A stretch of DNA of 64,000 nucleotides, from positions 124,001 through 188,000 of the forward strand of contig PVUG01000006.1 of NCBI GenBank assembly GCA_003001975.1. Direction: 5' to 3'. Each line of letters begins with the position of its first letter. Position 1 is the stretch's first letter. Position numbers and translations under genes: made by a program. Under the pieces are notes generated by a model. The model was not told where the DNA came from. It did not search any database and was given only the letters and a program-made list of their open reading frames with translations. Origin of the DNA: Martelella mediterranea. Its GTDB lineage: Bacteria; Pseudomonadota; Alphaproteobacteria; Rhizobiales; Rhizobiaceae. Below, one piece after another: positions 53,388 to 63,236 of this stretch.

Positions 53388-54143
53388 ATGAATATGCAGG
53401 AACCGTTCAAGGATATCGACCTTGCAGGCGATGGCCCACTCTACAGACGCCTGAAAGCAGCCATTGCGGCGGTAATCGCGCGTGGCGATCTGGAAAGCGG
53501 CGCGGCGCTGCCGCCGGAGCGTGATCTGGCCGAGCTGCTCGGCGTCAGCCGGGTGACGGTCCGCCGTGCGATTGCCGAACTGACAAGCGAGGGGGGGCTG
53601 ACCCGCCGTCATGGTGCGGGAACCTTTGTTGCCTTGCCGACCGATCGTATCGAGCAACCGCTCAAACGTTTGACATCCTTTACCGAAGACATGATGGCGC
53701 GCGGCCTCAAGCCGCGTTCGCGCTGGCTGGAGCGGGGGCTGTTTCCCGCTTCGGCGGAGGAAGCGGACACGTTCGGCATTGCTCCGGGCACACAGGTCGC
53801 CCGCCTCAGCCGCATCCGTTTCGGCAGCAACCGGCCGATGGCGCTGGAGCACACAGCCCTGCCCGGCGATATCATGGATGCGCCGGAGGCTGTCGGGCCT
53901 TCGCTTTATGCGGCCCTTGCCGACCGCGGTATCCGGCCCGAGCGGGCAAACGAACGCATCACGGCCTGTGTCCTGAGCGATGAGCAGGCGGAGCTTCTGG
54001 GGGTGCCCTCCGGCTCGCCGGCGCTGACCATTCTGCGTATCGGGTTCGATGCCGCCGGTCGCGTGATTGAAATGACCAGATCCTATTATCGAAGCGATAT
54101 TTACGACCTTGTCGCCGAACTGACGTTTTCCAATGACGAATAG
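53388..54143 (+). CDS. nagR: GntR family regulator with UTRA domain (NagR-like)
   Basis: 251 aa. The N-terminal winged helix (PPERDLAELLGVSRVTVRRAI) and the C-terminal UTRA ligand domain (about residues 85-245) place it in the HutC/NagR group, which responds to sugar phosphates such as GlcNAc-6-P. The start at 53388 has AGGA upstream; the frame is open from 53265. The gene heads an operon with a SIS-domain deaminase gene and nagA, so it almost certainly controls amino-sugar use. Confidence 0.88.
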   Translation: MNMQEPFKDIDLAGDGPLYRRLKAAIAAVIARGDLESGAALPPERDLAELLGVSRVTVRRAIAELTSEGGLTRRHGAGTFVALPTDRIEQPLKRLTSFTEDMMARGLKPRSRWLERGLFPASAEEADTFGIAPGTQVARLSRIRFGSNRPMALEHTALPGDIMDAPEAVGPSLYAALADRGIRPERANERITACVLSDEQAELLGVPSGSPALTILRIGFDAAGRVIEMTRSYYRSDIYDLVAELTFSNDE

Positions 54144-54177
54144 GTGCGGCGATGCAACATGACCGAAAGACTCTGCA

Positions 54178-55206
54178 ATGACTGATCCGACCCATATGCG
54201 CCGTGAAATCGATGAGATTCCTGCTGCTGCCGCACGGCTGCTTGAGGGCAGCGGCAAGGCCTTTGCCAGCGCCGGCAAGGCGCTTGCCGAAAAGGACCCG
54301 GGCGTCATTGTCACCGTCGCGCGCGGTTCCTCCGATCATGCGGCGCTTTTCCTCAAATACGCGATCGAGCTGACGACCGGCGTTCCCGTGGCGTCGCTCG
54401 GCCCTTCGCTGGCCTCGATCTATGATGCGAAGCTGAAGATGGGATCGGCCGCCGCAATCTGTATTTCCCAGTCCGGCAAAAGCCCGGATATCGTCGCGCT
54501 CGGCAAATCGGCCCGCGCCGGTGGGGCGCTGACGCTTTCGCTCGTCAACACCATCGCCTCTCCGCTTGCAGATGTCACCGACCAGCCGATCGATATTGCC
54601 GCCGGGCCGGAAAAGGCGGTGGCGGCGACCAAGTCCTATGTCAATTCCATCATTGCCGGCCTTGCCGTGCTTGCCGAATGGGCCGGCGATGCCGCACTGA
54701 AAAAGGCGCTCGCCAGACTGCCCGATGATCTCGACAAGGCGCTTGCCTGTGACTGGTCGCCGCTGATGGCTTCGCTGAAGGAGACGCAGTCGCTCTATGT
54801 GCTGGGCCGCGGACCAAGTTTTGCGATTGCCAGCGAGGCGGCGCTGAAATGCAAGGAAACCTCCGAGCTGCATGCCGAGGCCTATTCGTCTGCGGAAGTC
54901 CTGCACGGGCCGGTCTCGCTGGTCGAGGCGCGCTTTCCGGTGATCGCCTTTGCCGCACGCGACAAGGCCGAAGCCGCGATTGCCAAAACCGCCTCCGGGA
55001 TGGCGGCCAAGGGGGCTGACGTGTTCCTGTCGTCCGACAGGGGGGAGAAGACTACACGCCTTCCCTTCGTGGCCACCGGTCATCCGCTGACCGATGCGCT
55101 GGCGCTGATCGTGCCCTATTACAGCTTCGTCGAGACGCTGTCGCGGGCCCGCGGCCTTAATCCCGATCAGCCGGTGGCGCTCAACAAGGTGACGGAGACC
55201 GAGTAA
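54178..55206 (+). CDS. SIS-domain glucosamine-6-phosphate deaminase (NagB-II type)
   Basis: 342 aa, two SIS domains homologous to the isomerase half of GlmS but with no N-terminal glutaminase domain. ARGSSDHAA and ISQSGKSPD in the first domain bind the phosphate sugar. Such proteins in nag operons deaminate glucosamine-6-P to fructose-6-P, replacing classical NagB. It lies 34 bases after nagR and 1 base before nagA. Confidence 0.9.
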   Translation: MTDPTHMRREIDEIPAAAARLLEGSGKAFASAGKALAEKDPGVIVTVARGSSDHAALFLKYAIELTTGVPVASLGPSLASIYDAKLKMGSAAAICISQSGKSPDIVALGKSARAGGALTLSLVNTIASPLADVTDQPIDIAAGPEKAVAATKSYVNSIIAGLAVLAEWAGDAALKKALARLPDDLDKALACDWSPLMASLKETQSLYVLGRGPSFAIASEAALKCKETSELHAEAYSSAEVLHGPVSLVEARFPVIAFAARDKAEAAIAKTASGMAAKGADVFLSSDRGEKTTRLPFVATGHPLTDALALIVPYYSFVETLSRARGLNPDQPVALNKVTETE

Positions 55207-55207
55207 G

Positions 55208-56386
55208 ATGAAAAAGGCAATCTGCGGCGCAAGGCTGTTCGACGGCGAAAGTTTTCGCGACGGTCTGGCGCTTGTTTTTTCCGAAACCGGGATCGAGGCG
55301 CTTGTGGCCGAGCGCCGCGTGCCTGCCGATGCCGAGATCATCCGCGCCGACGGGCATATTCTGGCGCCGGGCTTTGTCGACCTTCAGGTCAATGGCGGCG
55401 GTGGAGTGCTGTTCAACAACGATCCGAGCCTTGAGGGGCTGAAGACGATCTGCCATGCCCATGCGCAGTTCGGCACGACCTCGCTGTTGCCGACGCTGAT
55501 CACCGATACGCCCGAAGTCGTGCATCAGGCGGTTGCCGCCGGACGCGCGGCGCAGGCAGAAGGAATTCCCGGCTTTCTCGGCCTGCATCTGGAAGGACCG
55601 CACCTGGCGCTTGCGAAAAAAGGCACGCATGACCCGGCGCTGATCCGTCCGATGGAAACGGTCGATTGCGATTTTCTCGTTGAAAATGCCGGCGCTTTCG
55701 GTGTCGCGCTGATCACGGTGGCGCCGGAAAGCGTCAAACGCCAGCAGGTCGCGCGGCTTGCCGCGGCAGGGTATACGGTTAGTCTCGGCCATACCGGGAC
55801 GGATTGCGCCACGGCCGGTGAATACCGCATGGCCGGCGCCACCATGGCCACCCATCTTTTCAATGCGATGAGCCCGCTCAACCATCGTGAGCCCGGTCTG
55901 GTCGGTGCCGCCCTTTCCGATGGCGGGTTTTCCTGCGGCCTGATTGCCGACAGGTATCACGTCGACCCTGTGGCCATGGGGATTGCGCTCAGAGCCAAGA
56001 AAGGCCCCGGACGGATATTTCTGGTGACCGATGCGATGTCGGTGACGGGAACGGATATGGAGTGCTTTACCCTCAATGGCCGGACGATCTATCGCAGCGA
56101 AGGCCGTCTGACGCTCGCCGACGGCACGCTTGCCGGTGCCGATACCGACATGCTGACCTGTGTGATGAACTGCCACCGCGACCTCGGAGTGCCGCTTGAG
56201 GAGGCCTTGCGCATGGCCTCGCTCTATCCGGCAGATGCCGTCAATGCGAAAAACAAGGCACGGCTTCAGGAAGGGGCCGACGCCGATTTCGTGCTGCTGG
56301 GCGAAGACTTGTCGCTGGCCGCAACCTATATCGGCGGCGCCTGTGTGTTTTCGGCAGGCGACAGCGCTTCAGTCGAACACGATTGA
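55208..56386 (+). CDS. nagA: N-acetylglucosamine-6-phosphate deacetylase
   Basis: 392 aa amidohydrolase. Metal and substrate residues are visible: Glu/His in GLHLEGPHL, His in SLGHTG, His in THLFNAMSPL, and the catalytic Asp in VTDAMSVTG. It converts GlcNAc-6-P to GlcN-6-P for the SIS-domain deaminase. Its 3' end overlaps the convergent mrp gene by 18 bases. Confidence 0.95.
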   Translation: MKKAICGARLFDGESFRDGLALVFSETGIEALVAERRVPADAEIIRADGHILAPGFVDLQVNGGGGVLFNNDPSLEGLKTICHAHAQFGTTSLLPTLITDTPEVVHQAVAAGRAAQAEGIPGFLGLHLEGPHLALAKKGTHDPALIRPMETVDCDFLVENAGAFGVALITVAPESVKRQQVARLAAAGYTVSLGHTGTDCATAGEYRMAGATMATHLFNAMSPLNHREPGLVGAALSDGGFSCGLIADRYHVDPVAMGIALRAKKGPGRIFLVTDAMSVTGTDMECFTLNGRTIYRSEGRLTLADGTLAGADTDMLTCVMNCHRDLGVPLEEALRMASLYPADAVNAKNKARLQEGADADFVLLGEDLSLAATYIGGACVFSAGDSASVEHD

Positions 56387-57517
56387 CGGGCCGCCCTTGC
56401 CGGTTCCGGCCTCAATGCCTGCCCGGGTGGCCTTCGCAATCGCCCGGTAGGCAGCCGCATGCGGGCCATCCGGTTCGCCGGCGACCACCGGCGTTCCGGC
56501 ATCCGATGTGGTGCGGATATCCATGGCCAGCGGCACTTCGCCGAGAAACGGCACGCCGATCTTCTCCGCTTCCGCTTTCGCGCCGCCATGGCCGAAGATG
56601 TGATGGGTCTCGCCACAGCTCGGGCAGATGAAGGCGCTCATGTTTTCGACAATGCCGAGAACCGGCACGGACACCTTGTTGAACATCGCGATTGCCTTGC
56701 GCGCATCGATCAGCGCCAGGTCCTGCGGGGTGGAGACCACGACGCTGCCGGCCAGCGGCACCTGCTGGGCCATGGTCAGCTGTGCGTCACCCGTGCCCGG
56801 CGGCATGTCGACCACCAGAACATCGAGCTTCCCCCAGGAGACCTCGCGCAGCATCTGCATCAGCGCGGACTGCACCATCGGTCCGCGCCAGATAACGGCC
56901 GTGCCCTCATCGACCAGAAAGCCGATTGACATGACCTTGAGGCCATATTTTTCCATCGGCATGATTGTGCGGCCGGGCCCTTGCATCGGCCGGCCGGAAA
57001 GCCCCATCAGCCTGGGGATCGACGGGCCGTAGATATCGGCATCAAGCAGGCCGACCTTCAGCCCTTCGGCCGCAAGGCCCAGTGCAAGGTTGACCGATGT
57101 GGTCGACTTGCCGACGCCGCCCTTGCCCGAGGCAACGGCAATGATGGAGCCGATGCCGGGAATTTCCGGCTTTGCTGCGGTACGGCTGCCGCCGGACGGC
57201 CCCTTCGGTGGCTCGCTTTTGGGGGCTGCGGCAGCGCGCTTGTCTGTCTTGCCGCTAGCCTGATCGGCGGGTTTGTCGGCTGTCAGCGTCACCAGCGCCT
57301 GGCGTGCGCCGGGCAGGGCCTCGACGGCCTTTTGCGCGGCAAGTCTGATGGGCTCGAAAGCCTCGACGTTTTCGGCCGGCACGCTGAGCGAAAAATAGAC
57401 CTTTCCCTCGGCAATGAAGATATCGGAGACCAGCCCGCTGGAGGCCAGCGGTTTGCCGTCCGGCAGTGTCACGGGTTCGAGGCTTTTGAGAACCTGTTCC
57501 TTGCTGATATCGGTCAT
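56369..57517 (-). CDS. mrp: Mrp/ApbC family Fe-S cluster carrier ATPase
   Basis: 382 aa. The N-terminal MIP18-like domain (about 1-85) is followed by a Lys/Ala/Pro linker (about 85-120) and a deviant Walker A P-loop (GKGGVGKSTTSVN). ADIYGPSIP and a CPSC pair for a bridging Fe-S cluster follow. It loads clusters onto target proteins. A single gene, convergent with nagA, with an overlapping 3' end. Confidence 0.94.
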   Translation of the reverse strand: MTDISKEQVLKSLEPVTLPDGKPLASSGLVSDIFIAEGKVYFSLSVPAENVEAFEPIRLAAQKAVEALPGARQALVTLTADKPADQASGKTDKRAAAAPKSEPPKGPSGGSRTAAKPEIPGIGSIIAVASGKGGVGKSTTSVNLALGLAAEGLKVGLLDADIYGPSIPRLMGLSGRPMQGPGRTIMPMEKYGLKVMSIGFLVDEGTAVIWRGPMVQSALMQMLREVSWGKLDVLVVDMPPGTGDAQLTMAQQVPLAGSVVVSTPQDLALIDARKAIAMFNKVSVPVLGIVENMSAFICPSCGETHHIFGHGGAKAEAEKIGVPFLGEVPLAMDIRTTSDAGTPVVAGEPDGPHAAAYRAIAKATRAGIEAGTGKGGPSIVFD

Positions 57518-57661
57518 GGCGCCCTTCCTGTTCTGACACTCGTGTCTAGATAGTGAAAATTGTCCGCCGCGCCAATGGCAAAGCGATCATGCAACCGTGT
57601 CATATGCGTGATGGCGCGTGCAAGAAACGGGGGTTTGTGCAGGTGTTGCAGGCAAGCAGAA

Positions 57662-57721
57662 AACAGAAACGCCAGCGCAAGAATCAAGACTTTGAAAGTC
57701 CGTCGCGCCGGCGTTTCTGTT
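57662..57721. repeat. Large nested stem-loop in the mrp/SMP-30 intergenic region
   Basis: AACAGAAACGCC (57662-57673) pairs with GGCGTTTCTGTT (57710-57721), followed inward by GCGC with GCGC and an inner GACTTT/AAAGTC hairpin (57688-57700). GTTTTC follows on the plus strand. It could be a terminator-like structure, a small RNA or a palindromic intergenic repeat. The whole 57518-58159 gap is 642 bases; the rest shows no gene I can support beyond a weak small frame. Confidence 0.5.
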
Positions 57722-57782
57722 GTTTTCAACTCGCGCTCTTGGGCGCGTGCTTGTTTTCATCCCCTCTGGAACTGCGGAGAAG

Positions 57783-57992
57783 ATGAATGATTATATTAGT
57801 CATTGCAAGCGGCTTTTTTGCGGGAAGAACAGTGATTTAGACTTGAGTTACCATCAAGGAAAGAATCATGCGCCGTGTTGCGATGCACAAATTATTGACT
57901 CCGCTTATTTTTTGGGCCCGGAGGCGTTGCGCGACGATCGTCCGCTCATGCCGGAAATTTTTTTCGAAAGCGGCGGAGAAAGGCCTTTTTGA
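57783..57992 (+). CDS. Possible small protein of unknown function
   Basis: A 69-codon frame starting at ATG with GGAG just upstream (CGGAGAAG). It has four cysteines and a C-terminal part reading LGPEALRDDRPLMPEIFFESG. The DNA is AT-rich compared with neighbours. I do not recognise it, and a decayed gene fragment or chance frame is equally possible. Confidence 0.2.
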   Translation: MNDYISHCKRLFCGKNSDLDLSYHQGKNHAPCCDAQIIDSAYFLGPEALRDDRPLMPEIFFESGGERPF

Positions 57993-58159
57993 TGCAGTTT
58001 GCGCGGTTTGGCAGTGAGAACGCAAAGACAGACCTTGATTTATCAGGCGGCGTTGTCTTTCCTCATTTTCAGCGTCGGGAAAGTCTGCGATTCTGAGCGG
58101 GGAGCTCTCGGAAACGCGAGAACCGTCACAACAGGACAAGAGGAGCGCCGGTAGTAACA

Positions 58160-59041
58160 ATGACCGCAGAGACCGTATTCGAGGGCAGGATTCTGGTGAA
58201 CCAACGGATGGAGCTGGGCGAGGGGCCGGGCTATGATCCGGCCAGCGACCAGATCTGGTGGTTCGATATCCTCAATTGCCAGCTCCATCTGCTCAACGCC
58301 TCGACACGGGATCGCCGCATTGTCTCGCTTCCCGAAATGGCCAGTGCGATGGCCGTCGTTGACGAACACCGCCAGATCATCGCCATGGAAACCGGCCTTT
58401 ATTTTCACGATGTCTCCACCGGAGCGCTGTCGCTGCATGCGGCCATCGAACCGGACAACGCCGTTACCCGTTCCAATGATGCCCGGGTTCATCAGTCCGG
58501 GGCATTCTGGGTTGGCACAATGGGCAAGAATGCGGAAAAGGAAGCGGGCGCGATCTATCATGTGCTCGGCGGCACGGTGACGAAGATCTTCGACAAGGTG
58601 ACCATTCCCAATGCCATCTGCTTTTCGCCCGAAGGGGATATCGGCTATTATGTCGATACCGATCTCAACACGCTGATGCGGGTTCCCGTCGATCCCGAAA
58701 CCGGGCTGCCGGACGGGCCGGAGGAAGTGTTTATCGATACCTCGCAAAAGCCCGGCGGCATGGATGGGGCGATCTGCGATGGTGACGGCCATATCTGGAA
58801 TGCCCGGTTCGGGGCCGGTGTTCTCGACCAGTATGACCCCGCCGGCAGGCTGGTTGCCCGCTTTCAGCTGCCGGCCCGGCAGCCGACCTGCCCGGCCTTT
58901 ATCGGCCGTGACGGCGGCTGGATGATGGTGACGACTGCCGCGCGCGATGCGAAGCTCGATCAGGAGCCCAATGCCGGCTTCACCTTCGCGCTGGTCACCG
59001 GCGCCAAACCGCGTTTCGACCCGGCCTACAAGGCGTTTTGA
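58160..59041 (+). CDS. SMP-30/gluconolactonase family protein
   Basis: 293 aa six-bladed beta-propeller. Metal-site signatures are the N-terminal Glu (ELGEGPGYD), Asn in NDARVHQSGAFWVGTMG, Asn in IPNAICFSPEG and Asp in GGMDGAICDGDGHIWNARFG. It hydrolyses sugar lactones such as gluconolactone or arabinonolactone. A good AGGAG ribosome binding site lies upstream. It ends 4 bases before the convergent flavin oxidoreductase gene. No sugar dehydrogenase is adjacent. Confidence 0.9.
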   Translation: MTAETVFEGRILVNQRMELGEGPGYDPASDQIWWFDILNCQLHLLNASTRDRRIVSLPEMASAMAVVDEHRQIIAMETGLYFHDVSTGALSLHAAIEPDNAVTRSNDARVHQSGAFWVGTMGKNAEKEAGAIYHVLGGTVTKIFDKVTIPNAICFSPEGDIGYYVDTDLNTLMRVPVDPETGLPDGPEEVFIDTSQKPGGMDGAICDGDGHIWNARFGAGVLDQYDPAGRLVARFQLPARQPTCPAFIGRDGGWMMVTTAARDAKLDQEPNAGFTFALVTGAKPRFDPAYKAF

Positions 59042-59045
59042 GCCC

Positions 59046-61088
59046 TCACATCAGCGAACAATAGCGCAGCGCGTCGTAGATGGCGGCATGGATGTTGCGG
59101 GCATGGATCGCATCGCCGATGCGCAACAGGTCGAAACCGCCTTCTCCGTTTGTCCGGGGCAAGGGCGGCTTGCGGGCAGTCAGCGCTGTGTAGTCGACGG
59201 CTCCGCCGTTGCGGGAAAGCGGTTTGAGGGCGAAGTAAAGATCGTCCATCGGCATCGTTCCGTCTTCGACAACGACCTGTCCGGTCTCGATGTCCTCGAC
59301 GATCCCCGGCGCATAATCGGAGATCAGCTGCGCCTTCAGTCCGTTGCCGTCGCGCCTTATGGCTTGGAGCCGCTTGCTGATGGTGATCCGAACGCCCTTT
59401 TCGGCAAAACGCCGGGCATAGGGGACATGATTCATGCCGCCGACATCGGGGGCGAAGAAACGTTCCGGGGTGACGATTTCGAGCGCTGCACCGCTGTCGG
59501 CAATCATTTCCGCTGCCGTCAGGCCGGGGTGGCCGCCGTGATTGTCGTAAAGCAGCACCTTGTCTGCCGGTTTGACGGTGCCGGCGAGGATATCCCAGCT
59601 TGAAACGGCCAGCGCTTCGCCTTCCTCGAGCGGCGGCGATTGCGCAATGCCACCGGTGGCGATGACCACCAGATCCGGTTTTTCGGCCAGAACCTCTGCT
59701 TCCTCGGCGAAGACATTGTAGCGGATCGGAACGTTCAGGCGGTCCAGCTCGGCAAGCCGCCAATCGACAATGCCGATCAGTTCGCGCCGACGCGGATTGC
59801 GGGTCAGAAGGTTGATCTGCCCGCCGGCTTCACCGGTTGCCTCGAACACGGTGACCGCGTGTCCGCGTTCGGCCAGCACCCGGGCAGCCTCCAGCCCGGC
59901 CGGTCCCGCGCCGACGACGACGGCCTTGCGGGGGTGAGTGGCCTTGGGAATATCATGCGGGATCGTTTCCTCGCGGCCGGTTGCGGCATTGTGGATACAC
60001 AGCGCCTCGCCGCCCTCGTAAATCCTGTCGAGACAGTAGGTGGCGCCGACGCAGGGGCGGATACGGTCCTCGACCCCGGCCATGATCTTGCGCACGATAT
60101 GCGGATCGGCGATGTGCGCGCGGGTCATCCCGACCATGTCGAGCCGGCCCTCGGCAACCGCGTGGCGGGCGGTGGCGACATCGGCAATGCGGGCGGCATG
60201 GAACACCGGAAAACGGGTTTGCTGGCGCACATCGCCCGCGAAATCGAGATGTGGCGCAGACGCCATGCCCTGGATCGGGATCACCTCGGTCAGCGGCGCA
60301 TCGTGGTCGATATGGCCACGAATGACGTTGAGAAAGTCGACCATGCCGCTGTCGACAAGTGCCTGACAGATCGAAAGCCCCTGCGCGCGGGAAAGGCCGC
60401 CCGCCCGGTTCTCGTCGGCGACGAGCCGCATGCCGACGATGAAATCCGGCCCGCAGCGCTTGCGGATTGCCTCCAGCACGAGGAAAGTGAAACGAAGCCG
60501 GTTTTCCAGTGCGCCATTATGCTCGTCGTCGCGCAGGTTGGTCAGCGGCGACCAGAAACTGTCGAGCAGGTGGCCATAGGCCTCGATCTCGATCCCGTCG
60601 AGACCGGCCGCCATCATCCGTTCGGCGGCGCTGGCGTAATCCTCCGCAATCCGGGCAAAGTCGAAATCCTCCATCGCCTTCGGGATGGTACGGTGGGCCG
60701 GTTCCCGCGTCGGCGAGGCGGACAGCACCGGAAGCCAGTCGCCCATGTTCCAGCCGCTGGTGCGCCGGCCGAGATGGGTGAGCTGGATCATCACCGCGCA
60801 GCCATGTTCATGACAGTCTTCGGCAAGGCGGGCCATCAGCGGAACGATCTCGTCGCGCCAGGCATGGAGGTTGCCGAAGGCCGCCGGGGAATCCGGCGCC
60901 ACCACCGCCGAACCGGCCGTCATCGTCAGCGCAATTCCGCCCCTGGCCTTTTCCGCATGGTAGCGCCGGTAGCGCTCGGTCGGCAGCCCGCCTTCGCCAT
61001 AGGCCGGCTCGTGCGCGGTCGACATCAGGCGGTTCTTGAGGCGCAGATGCTTCAACTGAAAGGGTTGCAACAGGGGATCATGTTCCAT
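59046..61088 (-). CDS. Two-domain NADH:flavin oxidoreductase (TMADH/2,4-dienoyl-CoA reductase family)
   Basis: 680 aa. An N-terminal Old Yellow Enzyme FMN barrel (about 1-340) joins a Fe-S segment and a C-terminal FAD/NAD(P) domain (VVVGAGPAGLE near 391-401). Relatives include trimethylamine dehydrogenase, FadH, and rhizobial enzymes acting on N-methylated prolines such as stachydrine. The usual four cluster cysteines are reduced to three: Cys346, Cys352 and Cys364, with Ala349 at the second position. The substrate is probably a methylated amine or proline betaine, but this is inference. Confidence 0.88.
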   Translation of the reverse strand: MEHDPLLQPFQLKHLRLKNRLMSTAHEPAYGEGGLPTERYRRYHAEKARGGIALTMTAGSAVVAPDSPAAFGNLHAWRDEIVPLMARLAEDCHEHGCAVMIQLTHLGRRTSGWNMGDWLPVLSASPTREPAHRTIPKAMEDFDFARIAEDYASAAERMMAAGLDGIEIEAYGHLLDSFWSPLTNLRDDEHNGALENRLRFTFLVLEAIRKRCGPDFIVGMRLVADENRAGGLSRAQGLSICQALVDSGMVDFLNVIRGHIDHDAPLTEVIPIQGMASAPHLDFAGDVRQQTRFPVFHAARIADVATARHAVAEGRLDMVGMTRAHIADPHIVRKIMAGVEDRIRPCVGATYCLDRIYEGGEALCIHNAATGREETIPHDIPKATHPRKAVVVGAGPAGLEAARVLAERGHAVTVFEATGEAGGQINLLTRNPRRRELIGIVDWRLAELDRLNVPIRYNVFAEEAEVLAEKPDLVVIATGGIAQSPPLEEGEALAVSSWDILAGTVKPADKVLLYDNHGGHPGLTAAEMIADSGAALEIVTPERFFAPDVGGMNHVPYARRFAEKGVRITISKRLQAIRRDGNGLKAQLISDYAPGIVEDIETGQVVVEDGTMPMDDLYFALKPLSRNGGAVDYTALTARKPPLPRTNGEGGFDLLRIGDAIHARNIHAAIYDALRYCSLM

Positions 61089-61316
61089 GGCAGCGCTCCG
61101 GCGGCGTTTGATGGTGCCATGTTACACCGAAAACCGATGTCCGGTTCGGTCGATCCCGCCGGGTGCTGTTCAGCCTGCGTCAAAACCCGGGGGGGGGCGA
61201 AGGGCGCCGTCCAGCGTCAAAGCCGATCGAGCCCGATTTCCGGCACAAACACAGCATTTCAATGTCGGGTGACACGCAGCGTTTCCATATCGCGCGAATC
61301 CCTTTAGATATGTGCC

Positions 61317-63197
61317 ATGAGCATCAGACAGCTTTCGGAAACCGTCATCAACCAGATTGCCGCCGGCGAGGTCATCGAGCGGCCGGCGAGCGCTGCCAAG
61401 GAACTGGTGGAAAACGCGCTCGATGCCGGGGCAACGCGCATCGAGATCGCGACGGCCGGCGGCGGCAAGGCGCTTTTGCGGGTCACCGACAATGGTTCGG
61501 GCATGACGCCGGACGATCTGGCGCTGGCCGTCAGGCGGCATTGCACCTCGAAGATTTCCGCCGATCTCACGGATATCCGCACGCTCGGTTTTCGTGGCGA
61601 GGCTTTGCCGTCGATCGGCTCGGTGGCGAAGCTTGCCGTTTCAAGCCGCACAAAGGGCGCAGGCGAAGGCTATCGCATCGAGCTGCATGGCGGCAAGCTG
61701 ACGGAACCGCAGCCCGCACCGGTCAATCCGGGCACCATTGTCGAAGTGCGTGACCTGTTCTTCGCAACGCCGGCCCGGTTGAAATTCCTGAAAAGCGAGC
61801 GGGCGGAATCGGGTGCGATTACCGAGGTCGTCAAGCGCATGGCGCTTGCCTTCCCCGCCGTCCGATTCGTGCTGTCAGGCTCCGATCGTTCGACGCTCGA
61901 ACTGCCGGCCACCGGTGATGATCGCCTTGCCCGCATCGCGCAGGTTCTGGGCAAGGATTTCCGGCCGAACGCAATCGAGATCGATGCGCTTAGGGAGGAT
62001 ATCGGGCTTACCGGCTATGTCGGCGTGCCGACCTTCAATCGCGGCAATTCGGGGCATCTTTATGCCTTCGTCAACGGCCGTCCGGTGCAGGACAAGCTGT
62101 TGATGGGCGCAATCCGCGCGGCCTATGCCGAGACCGTGCCGAAGGGGCGGTATCCGATGGCGGTCCTGTGGTTTTCGCTTGATCCGGCGCTGGTCGATGT
62201 CAATGTCCATCCGGCCAAGGCCGATGTTCGCTTTCGCGATCCGGGTCTTGTGCGCGGGCTGATTGTCGGGGCGATCCGCGAGGCGCTGACCAAGAGCGGC
62301 GACCGGGCCTCATCCACGGGTGCGGATGCGATGCTGCGGGCTTTCCGTCCGGGCACGGCCCCGCAGGACGGCGGCGCATCGCCGGGGCGTTTCGGCGGCG
62401 GTTTTGGCGATCGCGACGTGCGGCGGTCGAATGTCGACTGGTCGGCGGAGCGTTCGCCCTTCCGGCCTCAGGGATTTGGCGAGACACCGGCCCCCGGCTT
62501 TTCCGCCGATGCGACGGTTGCGGAAAGGGCAGGGCAGGGCGGCGATGTGTTCGCCGGTTTCGAGGCCCCGTCGGCGCGTTCCGAAACCTTCGAGCCGCGC
62601 ACGGATGATGCTGCGAGCGGGCATCCGCTGGGCGCCGCGCGCGCACAGGTGCATGAAAACTATATCGTCGCCCAGTCGCAGACCGGTCTTGTGATCGTCG
62701 ATCAGCATGCTGCGCATGAGCGTCTGGTCTACGAGGCGCTGCGCACGGCGCTGGCCGAGCGCAGGCTGCCCTCGCAGGTGCTGCTGATCCCCGAGATCGT
62801 CGACATGCCGGAGGAGGACTGCGACCGGCTGATGCCGTTTTCCGAAGAGATGAACCGCCTCGGTCTCGTCTATGAGCGTTTCGGACCCGGGGCGATTGCG
62901 GTGCGCGAAACGCCGGCCATGCTGGGCGAGGTCGATGCGCCGGCGCTGATCCGCCAGCTTGCGGATGAGGCGGGCGAATGGGAAACGGCCGACGGCCTGC
63001 GTGCAAAACTGGAAAGCGTGGCGGCGACCATGGCCTGCCATGGTTCCGTGCGGTCCGGCCGGCGCTTGCGCGTTGAGGAAATGAATGCTCTCTTGAGGCA
63101 GATGGAAGAAACACCGGGCTCCGGACAGTGCAATCACGGCCGTCCGACCTATATTGAATTGAAGCTTTCCGACATCGAGCGCCTGTTCGGACGCTGA
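61317..63197 (+). CDS. mutL: DNA mismatch repair protein MutL
   Basis: 626 aa. The GHKL ATPase N-terminus has [18 protein letters not shown] and [12 protein letters not shown]. After a Gly/Pro/Ala linker (about 340-440) the C-terminal dimerisation domain carries [12 protein letters not shown], matching the DQHA(x)2E(x)4E endonuclease motif, plus ACHGSVRSG and CNHGRP. MutL should therefore nick DNA itself, as expected in bacteria without MutH. The 228-base upstream gap has a 9-base G run. Confidence 0.97.
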   Translation: MSIRQLSETVINQIAAGEVIERPASAAKELVENALDAGATRIEIATAGGGKALLRVTDNGSGMTPDDLALAVRRHCTSKISADLTDIRTLGFRGEALPSIGSVAKLAVSSRTKGAGEGYRIELHGGKLTEPQPAPVNPGTIVEVRDLFFATPARLKFLKSERAESGAITEVVKRMALAFPAVRFVLSGSDRSTLELPATGDDRLARIAQVLGKDFRPNAIEIDALREDIGLTGYVGVPTFNRGNSGHLYAFVNGRPVQDKLLMGAIRAAYAETVPKGRYPMAVLWFSLDPALVDVNVHPAKADVRFRDPGLVRGLIVGAIREALTKSGDRASSTGADAMLRAFRPGTAPQDGGASPGRFGGGFGDRDVRRSNVDWSAERSPFRPQGFGETPAPGFSADATVAERAGQGGDVFAGFEAPSARSETFEPRTDDAASGHPLGAARAQVHENYIVAQSQTGLVIVDQHAAHERLVYEALRTALAERRLPSQVLLIPEIVDMPEEDCDRLMPFSEEMNRLGLVYERFGPGAIAVRETPAMLGEVDAPALIRQLADEAGEWETADGLRAKLESVAATMACHGSVRSGRRLRVEEMNALLRQMEETPGSGQCNHGRPTYIELKLSDIERLFGR

Positions 63198-63236
63198 CAA
63201 CGGCAAGCAGAACATCCTGAATTTGGAGAATGTGCG

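Noticed and set aside
57837-58160. 107-codon minus-strand frame in the mrp/SMP-30 gap, with a hydrophobic start
   Set aside because: No ribosome binding site is visible, and the start falls on the SMP-30 gene start codon. Composition is not gene-like.
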